NCBI GenBank assembly: GCA_964556425.1
Contig: CAZKWC010000068.1
Location: forward strand, 1-16,335
DNA length: 16,335 nucleotides
DNA from: JALQUL01 sp964556425
GTDB taxonomy: Bacteria; Pseudomonadota; Gammaproteobacteria; Burkholderiales; Burkholderiaceae_C
Direction of reading: 5' to 3'
The position numbers and the translations under genes were made by a program. The notes beneath the pieces were generated by a model. The model ran no database searches. It was not told where the DNA came from and was given only the letters and a program-made list of their open reading frames with translations. Below are positions 5,294-14,400 of this stretch, in pieces (the first letter of the stretch is position 1; the number at the start of each line of letters is the position of its first letter).

Positions 5294-7792
5294 ATGTTTT
5301 CAAGTTCACCCCCTCCTTTTCAAGCGTCTGGCTCTGGCCCGACATATCTACAAAACCTCAATCCAGAGCAATATGCTGCTGTAACGATAGCAAATAGTCA
5401 TGCCTTGGTGCTGGCTGGCGCTGGTTCGGGTAAAACACGTGTATTAACTACTCGTATTGCCTGGCTGTTGCAAACAGGCCAAGCCTCGCCATCTGGTATT
5501 TTGGCGGTTACTTTTACCAATAAAGCCGCCAAAGAAATGTTGGTGCGTTTAAGCGCTTTGTTGCCAGTTAACCTTAGGGGTATGTGGATTGGTACTTTTC
5601 ATGGTATTTGTAATCGATTTTTGCGCACCCATTACCAAGCGGCTAATTTGCCCCAAAGTTTCCAAATTTTAGATACCCAAGATCAGCTCAGTGCCGTCAA
5701 ACGCTTGTGTAAACAATTTAATGTAGATGATGAGCGTTTTCCGGCTAAACAACTGAGTTGGTATTTTTCGGCTTGCAAAGAAGAGGGTTTGCGCGCCAAA
5801 GATGTGGTGGCCAAAGACCCAGACACTAGAAAAAAAGTAGAACTTTATGCTTTGTATGAAGACCAGTGCCAACGAGAGGGGGTAGTGGATTTTGGTGAGC
5901 TTATGCTGCGCAGTTATGAAATATTGCAAGCCAATGCCCCCTTAAGAGAGCATTACCAAAAGCGCTTTCAATTTTTGTTAATTGATGAGTTTCAAGATAC
6001 CAATAAACTGCAATATGCCTGGATTAAATTATTAGCCGGCAAGGGCGATGTGACCAATGCTTCGCCCAACCCACCAAAGGGTGGAGCAGTGATGGCAGTA
6101 GGTGATGACGACCAGAGTATTTATGCTTTTAGGGGCGCAAGAGTGGGCAATATGTCTGACTTTCTGCGTGACTTTAAAGTAGAGCAGCAAATTAAACTAG
6201 AAGAAAACTACCGAAGTTTTAGTAACATTTTAGAGTCGGCCAATACTTTAATTAGCCATAATAATAATCGATTGGGTAAAAATTTACGCACCAGCCAAGG
6301 GGCAGGTGAGCCGGTTCGGGTACTCGAAATGCCCTCCGATTTTGATGATGCCCGCTGGATGGTAGAAGAAATCAAAGCACTGATTAATCCTAGCCAAAAA
6401 AATAATCATCCAGTTTATAAAAAACAAGAAATTGCAGTGCTTTATAGGTCTAACGCCCAAAGTCGAGTGCTAGAGACTGCCTTGTTTAATGCCAGTGTGC
6501 CCTATAAGGTATATGGTGGATTACGATTTTTTGAGCGTGCCGAAATTAAACACGCATTGGCCTATTTAAGGTTAATTGAAAATGTGCGCGACAACACTAG
6601 CTTTTTGCGGGTGGTTAATTTTCCGCCTAGAGGCATTGGTGCCAGAACTCTAGAGGTCCTACAAGATAATGCCAATGCTGCGGGTTGTGCCCTGGCCGAT
6701 GCGGTAAGTACAGTGCCTGGTAAGGCAGGCATTAACTTATCTAGCTTTTTAGCCAAAATAGAAGTGCTGCGCGAGGCTACTGCAGGTGCTACCCTTAAAG
6801 AAATTGTCACTTTGGTGTTGCAGCATAGTGGCTTAATCGAGCATTACCGCACCGAAAAAGAAGGCGCAGACCGCATAGAAAACTTGGAAGAGTTGTTAAA
6901 TGCCGCCGAAAGTTTTGTTTCTTTAGAAGGTTTTGGGCGTGATGCAGTGGCCATGCCAGAGACAAAATCGGTCGTCAGCAATAATTTAAATTCAAGCGAT
7001 TTGGCTACTGCTTCAGATGCCTTGCCAAACAATATGTTTGATGAGCCTACCGGCGAGACTATTTCTCCTTTGGCTGCATTTTTAAGCCATGCCGCCCTAG
7101 AGGCCGGCGATAACCAAGCCCAAGCCGGTCAAGACGCAGTGCAACTCATGACGGTTCATGCTGCTAAAGGTTTGGAGTTTGATGTGGTGTTTATTACCGG
7201 CCTAGAAGAGGGTTTGTTCCCTCACGAAAATTCTATGTCGGATGTGGGCGGCCTTGAAGAAGAGCGCCGCTTAATGTATGTGGCAATTACCAGGGCAAGG
7301 CAACGTTTGTATTTAAGTTATTGCCAAACCCGAATGTTGCATGGTCAAACACGCTACAACATGAAGAGCCGGTTTTTAGAGGAGTTGCCCGAGCATGCCT
7401 TAAAGTGGATTACGCCAACCCAGGCCAATAAAATGGCTTATGGCTCTGCTTACCCTGCCAGCAATGGCTTTGCCAATAGAAATTTTGGCAATGCAAATTC
7501 AGGCACTCATAACAATACGAATAGGTGGGCCAATTCAAGTGCTTCTAATTTTCAAGCGGCTCAAGCACCTAGTGTTGTGCCCTCTAGTATGACAAGAAAT
7601 GTCGTTGTACAAAACGAGCAAGCCCAAAGTTTTAGTTTGAAAGTGGGCATGGAGGTTTTTCATAACAAATTTGGCGAGGGCAAAATCTTAACCCTAGAGG
7701 GCAGTGGTGCCGATGGCAGGGCCCATATTAATTTCAAACGCCACGGTGCAAAATGGTTGGCTTTAAGTGTTGCTAAATTAACCCCCATATAA
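5294..7792 (+). CDS. uvrD: ATP-dependent DNA helicase II, UvrD/PcrA/Rep superfamily 1A
   Basis: Predicted 832 residues, slightly longer than E. coli UvrD (720). It unwinds DNA 3'-5' in nucleotide-excision and mismatch repair. Motifs in order: Q-motif NLNPEQ (21-26), Walker A AGAGSGKT (41-48), TFTNKAAKEM, Walker B LIDEFQDT (229-236), VGDDDQSIYAFRGA (269-282), LEENYRS, VQLMTVHAAKGLEFD and EEERRLMYVAITRAR. After an Asn/Ser-rich linker, the last ~50 residues (VGMEVFHNKFGEGKIL to KWLALSVAKLTPI) form the Tudor-like C-terminal domain that contacts RNA polymerase or partners; its wording is close to betaproteobacterial UvrD. Residues about 251-265 (NASPNPPKGGA) are an insertion before motif III containing a small DNA palindrome. 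The ATG at 5294 is the only reasonable start, though no clear ribosome binding site precedes it. It stands alone and ends at the terminator at 7890. Confidence 0.93.
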   Translation: MFSSSPPPFQASGSGPTYLQNLNPEQYAAVTIANSHALVLAGAGSGKTRVLTTRIAWLLQTGQASPSGILAVTFTNKAAKEMLVRLSALLPVNLRGMWIGTFHGICNRFLRTHYQAANLPQSFQILDTQDQLSAVKRLCKQFNVDDERFPAKQLSWYFSACKEEGLRAKDVVAKDPDTRKKVELYALYEDQCQREGVVDFGELMLRSYEILQANAPLREHYQKRFQFLLIDEFQDTNKLQYAWIKLLAGKGDVTNASPNPPKGGAVMAVGDDDQSIYAFRGARVGNMSDFLRDFKVEQQIKLEENYRSFSNILESANTLISHNNNRLGKNLRTSQGAGEPVRVLEMPSDFDDARWMVEEIKALINPSQKNNHPVYKKQEIAVLYRSNAQSRVLETALFNASVPYKVYGGLRFFERAEIKHALAYLRLIENVRDNTSFLRVVNFPPRGIGARTLEVLQDNANAAGCALADAVSTVPGKAGINLSSFLAKIEVLREATAGATLKEIVTLVLQHSGLIEHYRTEKEGADRIENLEELLNAAESFVSLEGFGRDAVAMPETKSVVSNNLNSSDLATASDALPNNMFDEPTGETISPLAAFLSHAALEAGDNQAQAGQDAVQLMTVHAAKGLEFDVVFITGLEEGLFPHENSMSDVGGLEEERRLMYVAITRARQRLYLSYCQTRMLHGQTRYNMKSRFLEELPEHALKWITPTQANKMAYGSAYPASNGFANRNFGNANSGTHNNTNRWANSSASNFQAAQAPSVVPSSMTRNVVVQNEQAQSFSLKVGMEVFHNKFGEGKILTLEGSGADGRAHINFKRHGAKWLALSVAKLTPI
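6071..6084. repeat. Small palindrome inside uvrD
   Basis: CCACC (6071-6075), AAAG loop, GGTGG (6080-6084). It encodes the Pro-Pro-Lys-Gly-Gly part of an apparently inserted stretch just before helicase motif III. The form recalls short palindromic elements that settle in frame in genes, but only one copy is seen in this window. Confidence 0.4.
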
Positions 7793-7889
7793 AAACTGTA
7801 ACAAACAACAGGTATCCTAAATGCTTAGTGTGTAATTTTTAAAATCGCATACTGCAACTGACAGATATTGTCGCAGCTACACATAATTG

Positions 7890-7928
7890 TCCAGTACTAT
7901 TTTTTTAAATAGTACTGGATTTTTTTTT
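7890..7928 (+). terminator. Rho-independent terminator of uvrD
   Basis: Perfect 13-base arms, TCCAGTACTATTT (7890-7902) and AAATAGTACTGGA (7907-7919), a four-T loop and nine T at 7920-7928. It lies 98 bases after the uvrD stop. The stem is AT-rich in its upper half but the tail is ideal. Confidence 0.9.
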
Positions 7929-8425
7929 AAAATTGTATTAAAGAAAAATTTAAAACAATTAGAAAAAATACTATTATTGTTATATAGAATACGTTTTTTA
8001 TTTAATGACGGTTTCATGCTTTTATTTTTGTAGCAAAGAATCAAGCAAAATTGATCCTAAAAAAATAAAATTGAGATAAAAACTTTTGTTAAAAAATCAA
8101 AAATTCATCTCAAAAAAAGTCTTATAAGAGAAAAAACCGTAAAAAAAAGACTAGTAAAACTCCCGTAATTGAGTTTTCAAAGTCAATTTGTTAAATAATA
8201 TGTGGTTTTGTTAAGCAAAAAATTCAAAAAAACGTGATTTATTTCACATTTATGAAGCAAAGCAACACTCCACGTAATTTAAATCTGAATTTAAACTGAT
8301 AATTCAGCATTATAAATTTTATTAATTTACATTTTTTGGTGATTTGTTACGGTAGGTACGTAATACATCACTTTACCCAATTATGAGTCAGACTTTTCAG
8401 TCATGATCTTCGTAGGAGTTTGGTA
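7929..8425. promoter_or_regulatory. AT-rich upstream region of the giant surface-protein gene
   Basis: About 490 bases with no gene, mostly A and T. A-tracts begin at 8059, 8067, 8078, 8091, 8099, 8112, 8131, 8141 and 8156, many of them roughly one helical turn apart, so the DNA may be curved. Dyads: TTGAGAT/ATCTCAA (8071-8077, 8107-8113), AAAACTC/GAGTTTT (8156-8162, 8171-8177) and CTGAATT/AATTCAG (8285-8291, 8301-8307). TATAAA at 8311-8316 is a possible -10 without a good -35. AGGAG at 8414-8418 is a clear ribosome binding site for the GTG at 8426. The layout suits a silenced and conditionally activated promoter; that is inference. Confidence 0.5.
8233..8248. promoter_or_regulatory. CRP-like binding site
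   Basis: CGTGA-N6-TCACA matches the CRP core TGTGA-N6-TCACA at nine of ten positions and is flanked by A/T on both sides. Its centre (8240.5) would lie about 82 bases ahead of a start site served by the TATAAA at 8311, a distance compatible with class I activation. Neither the regulator nor the start site is shown. Confidence 0.35.
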
Positions 8426-11400
8426 GTGCGCATCAATATTCAATCCAAAACCAATTCAGTTAGTAAGAGTCTTATTGGCTTGTTACTTCCAAAATGGTCG
8501 TTTATACAAAAAAGCCCTTCTTTAATTACTCAACTAATTAAGCATGTGGGGCTGCAAGTTTTATTGGTATTGACTATGCTGTTGGGTGCTTTGCCCGCTA
8601 CGGCTGCTGTCAATAACATCGTGATGGTGGTTATTCCTGGTAAAAGTGGCGAAGCCCCTTTTGATAACGATGATTTACCTGGTCATGATAAATCGGGTGA
8701 CAATAATATTGTTCGTACCTACGATAGATTTGATTACCGCGTCACTTATAACGCTCTTGACTTGAATCAAGTCAATTTTGTTTTTACTGCTCCAGCAGGA
8801 GTATATTGGTTAAGTTCAGGTGCAAACACTTCTGTTTGTAATGGTACAGGTGGCCCTGTTATTTCTGGTGGCGGTAGCATTTTAACCTGCCCACGCAAAC
8901 CGGCTAGTATTCAAGTTGAGTCTTTCGAATTGCCCGCTATTGCTGGCAATATTGCTAACGCCACAGAGTTCACTATTGCAGTTGCTGCTGGTTCAGCTAG
9001 TGCTACATCACAAAGTTTAAAAATTTCTGCGGTTCCACGTACAGAAATGTATGTCAGTGCTAACGGATATAACAAAACCACTGTGAATGGTAATTTTGGT
9101 GCCAGTTATGGAATTGCCCTTAGACCAGGCATTCCTTTATTAGCTTCTGGTGCTGGCTCAGGTACTATTAAAGGTATGGAGTCTCCAAAGGTTCCATTGG
9201 TGTTTACTTTATCAGTTTTGCCCCCAGGCACTATTGTTACATCTTGCCCAGGAACATGTACTCAGCCAGGTGGTCCTGGTACACCCATTACGATTAGTTT
9301 AAGCAATACCAACAATGTTTTGGTGAGTTCTGGTGGGGTATATGGCAACAGCAATCTTATTGCTAATTTTAAAGAGTTTAGCTTTAATAGTATTTCTTTG
9401 TTTACCCCTTTTGGCACCAATTTCCCAAGCGGATCTTTAACTCCTCTCAATATTCAGTTTAAGAATTTTGCCCCAGAAAGTTTGTCGGGTGTAGCCAATT
9501 ATTTGGGTGGTCAAGCTAGTGGCTACGCAGCCAATGTGGCGCCAGGTTACGCTTCTAATTTTACGGCCTGCCCTGATGTTCATTCTTGCATCCGCCTCAA
9601 TATTGATCGCCGAATTAAAACCGATCTTTATACTCATTTTCATGGCACATTCCATACACCAACTAACGGATTAATTTTTGGTGATAATGAGGCTTCTACC
9701 AACAATAATGGTAGCGGTGCAGAAAGTGTCTTGCCAGGTCACTTCTTCACCATTATGTACCCAATTACCAACTCAACCGCTGCCGAAGAGGCTGCCCATA
9801 ATTTGGGCTCTTGCGTGGTATGGGATCCTGCAGAAATGGCTTTACAAGGCCGTGCAACGCTTAAAAAGGGTAGTGGCGGAGAGTTTTTCCGAACTACGCA
9901 TTTAAGTTTTCCCAACGTTGTTGCTGCCGATCACATTCTAGAATATTCTTCTAAATCGTTTACCTCCGATACCGCTCGCAGAAACGCAGCTTGTGGAGTG
10001 GCGGGTGATGGTAGTGCAGATTGGTCCACTGATCCAGCTGCAGTGGCGGGTGGTATGTCGGCGGTTAGCAGTATTCGCTACAAATACAAAGCGGATATGA
10101 GCCCAGGCGTGACCATTGGTTTAATGGCGCCATTCCAAAGGCCTTTAACTACCTTTTCGCTCAACGCTGCTTATATGACCTTGTCCCCTTGGTTTATGCA
10201 GTTTTGGGCCGATGAAAAGGCTAGAAGTTTTCCATCACCTTATGGTGGCTCTGGCTTGTCAGGATATGGTGGTAGGGTTAACTTTGTTAATGCTTTGTTT
10301 AGGCATGATATAAGTGCTTCTGCTACTTCTATTGCTCCAGGTGCCGTAATGAGTTTGACGGTAAAACCAATTGCAATTGGTGCCGGCTTTACAGGTGTAG
10401 ATGCCACGGTGCAAAACGCCAAAATTAGGGTAAATATGCCAGACACCTGTCTTGAGCCTGTGGCTGCTAGTTTGCCTTCTTTTGCTACATTAACTCCTGC
10501 TAATTATGGTGCCGATGGATTAGCTTGTACTGGCGATGCTGGCGAAACAGCTGCTTTTGTAGTGTTTAGCTTAGGCAATATTGCGGCTCCTGGTGGTCCC
10601 ACTACTAGCGGTTATCAAGGTAAAGCATCATTCCAACCTAGTTTTACTTTTAATATACAGGCTGCACCCAAGTCACCAGTAAAAACCGTTACTTGGACTT
10701 CAGTTGATTCTGCCGATAATGACCCAACCCCAGTTACCCATAACAAGTCTGGCAACGTAGCGATTGCAGGTGTTGCTGCTTTTGCAGTCAGCAAAACTAC
10801 TTCTGGTACGACCAACGGAAAAGTCGGTCCCAACGAAACTTTTAACTATATTATCAATTTCTCTAACGGAGGTTCATCCTCAAGTGGTAAAGCTCGATTT
10901 GTAGACGTATTACCTTTTGATGGTGATAGCCGAGGAACTACAGGTTTAGGTACCGGTAAAATGGTGGTAACAGGTCTTAATGCAGCTATGGCATCTGCAT
11001 CGCAAGGCTCTGTTTCTATGGAGGTGAGTACCGACAACCCAAGCACTATTGAAAGCGCTATTGCGGTAGCTGGTCAAGAAGATGGTAGTGTAGGGGTGAA
11101 CTGGTCACCTTACACGGCAGGTTCTGCTTTCCCTGCTAATGTTACCGCAGTGCGTTTTACTACTTCTTCAGATTTACGCTCTGGTTTTAGTGGCTTTGGT
11201 TCTATTCAAGTGAAAGCTCCTAACATTAAATCAAGTACCACCGCATTTAATAATGTCTGGGGCCGCACTGATGCATTTTTAGGCGATACCACCACCATTA
11301 AAATCATGCGTGGTGCTGCTAACTTAAAAATTCAAGGTATTGATGGCGCTACATTACGTGGGCGAGTTTTTGTTGATCTCGATTCTGATGGTGTAATTGA

Positions 11401-14400
11401 TGGCAATGAAGTGGGATTGCCCAATACTTTAGTGAGTATTACCTGTACGGCAGGTGCTTGTTTAACTGCACCACAAGGCACTAGCTTTAGTTTAAAAACT
11501 GACTCTGCAGGTGGCTTTAGTTTTGAGCCTAACTTGGCTAATAAGGTTTTTGCAAATTCTACAGCTACAGGCACAGCATTGGCTGTTTTTGATGGTACTG
11601 TAGCAGGCACCTGGACTATTACTGAAACACCTCCATCAAGCTCACCATTCTTAAATGTTTCTACCAAAGTAGGTACTATTAATACACTTCCTTCGGGTAC
11701 TGCTGCCGGTCGTAGTATTACCGGTATTGCCATGGTAGGCGGTGGTGTGGGTATTAACTACTTGTTTGGTGAACGTTTAGAGCACGGCAAAATTACCGTC
11801 ACTAAAGCGCTTACATTCCCCAGCAATGTGACTGGCCCATTTAATTTTACCTTTACCGCTACTTGTGACAAGCCAGCCGCTAACTCTGTATTTACTGCTA
11901 CTTTAACTAATTTCCCAACGAATAAAACAGTGGATATTGTGAATATCCCTGCCGATGCAAGCTGTGTGATGTCAGAAACCACGCCTGCTGCACCTAACGG
12001 ATATGGTTGGGCTACACCTACATTTAGTGCGTTTTCTCCAACCGGCACAATGGCTGCGGCTGGTACACAAACGGTTACTGCGACCAATACTTTGGTACAA
12101 GGTGTAACGGTTAATAAATCAGTGGTAGGTACTCCTACTGTGGTGAGTGGTCAGCCCACACAGTTTGATGTGAAATATAAAATTGAAATTAAAAACACCA
12201 CGCCCGAGGCAGTGACTTATAGTGTCGCAGATACCTTTGGTTTTGATGCTGATGTAGAAGTTGTGGGCACTCCCACCATCACAGCAAGCTCAAATGTGAC
12301 AAGTACTGTTAGTTCTAGTTTTACCGGATCAGGCAGTAATAAAAATATTGTGACCAATGAGTCTATTGCGGCTGGCACAACTGCCACACCAACAATCGAG
12401 TCATTTGAAATTGCGGTAAGAGTCAATATTAAAGCTTTTACCGTTACTAACAACACATGTAGCACAAGTACAGGCGCAGGTGCTGGTCTTTCTAATACGG
12501 CCACTTTATCAGTGAATGGTATTGATACTACCTCTACTACTTGTACTAACACACCGGTACCTGCTACTGGAAAAATTACAGTAACCAAGTCGCTGACTCG
12601 TCCGTCAGATGTGACTGCTGACTTTAATTTTGAATTTAAAGCCACTTGTGATTTACCAGCTGCTAATTCAGTATTTAGTGCCACATTAACAGGTTTCCCA
12701 GGTACCAACAAAGTAGATATTTTAAATATTCCAGCGGGCGCAACTTGTAGCGTAACTGAGGTTTTACCAGCTGCTCCAAATGCTTATTCATGGGGCACAC
12801 CTACTATAGGGGCAATTAGCCCAAGCGGTAAAATGACACCTAACGGAACTCAATCGCTTACCGTCACCAATACCTTGGTGAATGGTTTAACGGTTGGTAA
12901 AACGGTTGCTAGTCCAGTTGCCGTATCAGGTCAACCTGATCAATTCGATGTGACTTATAACATCAAAGTGACTAACTCTACTGCTTCTGTTATTAGCTAC
13001 GATTTAACCGACACCTTTGGTTTCGACACTGATATTGAAGTTGTGGGCACACCTAGTATTACGAAGTCAAGCAACGTAAGTAGTACCGTTAATTCTGGTT
13101 TTAATGGTAAAACGAGTACAGCTATTGTGACAGGCGAGAGTATTGCCGCTGCAACAGGCACACCTTTAGTGCCAGTAGATGAAACTTTTGCTGTTAAGGT
13201 CAGAGTCAAAGTAGCTGGTTTTACAGCTAGCAACAATGCTTGTAGTGGTACTGGAACCGGTTTGTTTAATATGGTTTCTGCTAAGGTAGGCGGCGTCACC
13301 AGAAGTAGCTCGGTTTGTACTACAACCCCTGATGCTCAAAACGGTAAAATTGTAGTGAACGCATCAGTGGTAGCACCTAGTGGTGCAGGCTCATCATTTG
13401 TATTTAAATACAAAGCCACTTGTGACAAGCCAGCAGCTAATTCAGAGTTTACTGGTGAACTCACTTTTACGAGTACCAACAAACAAGTTGAAATTCCTTC
13501 CATTCCAGCTGGGGCAACTTGTACAGTGACTCAGGTATTGCCGGCTCCTCCCCCTGGCTTTAAATGGAAAACCCCTGTAATTAGTGCTTTAAGTCCTACC
13601 GGAGCTATGCCTGCAGGCGGCAGTCAATCGCTTACAGTTGATAATGAATTAGTACAAGGTTTTTCTATTGCCAAAACAGTGGTTGGTTCAACTACAGCAG
13701 TATCGGGTCAACCTACTCAGTTTGATATTACTTATAAAATTGAAGTCACCAATACGACTGATGCAGCAGTGACTTATTCAGTTTCTGATACCTTTGGATT
13801 TGATGCTGATGTGAGCTTAGTAGGTTCTCCTACTATTACAACCAGCTCTAATGTCACTAAAGCCTTAACTACAGGCTTTAAGGGTTCAGCAGGATTTGCC
13901 GAGATTATTAAAGACGAGGTAATTGATGCAGCGGCTTCTGGTGTTAATGCGGTCGAAACTTATACCGTTAAATTAAGGTTTCAAGTAACTGGATTTAACA
14001 AAGAGAATGACACATGTACCAACAAAGCGGGTGAGGGACTTTTAAATACGGCTAGTGCTTCATTTGGCGGTGCTAAAGTAGAGTCTAGTGCTTGCTCTAA
14101 CACGCCTCAATTTGCAGATACAAAATTTAATATGGCAGTAGAGTGGGAGGGCGGTCGTCAAGGCGCAAAAGTCAAAATTCCGGGTGTTTCTTTTGGTACC
14201 AATGACACAGGCGATTTTGAATCAGAAAATACCTCTATCAACTCTATTTCTAGCAGTAAACAAATTACTGTTGTGCCTGGTCAAACAGGTCGTTTAGCAA
14301 CCTACACTTTTGTTGAAACAACCGATAGTCCATTTTTTAGGGCGACTGATTGGGAGTGTAGTGTTGATGGAACGGCAGTCGCCACAGTTCCTAAGGGGCA

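Noticed and set aside
5283..5294. TACA-N4-TGTA at the uvrD start as a LexA box
   Set aside because: It does not contain the CTGT-N8-ACAG core expected for proteobacterial LexA.
8336..8366. TTGGTG/TAATAC as the promoter of the giant gene
   Set aside because: The 19-base spacer and weak -35 make it unconvincing; left unassigned.
12217..12711. Long minus-strand open frames inside the giant gene (also 11332-11733, 11758-12087, 12997-13299)
   Set aside because: They sit antisense to a convincing coding frame, recur because the sense modules are repeated, and show no domain, start signal or codon pattern of their own.
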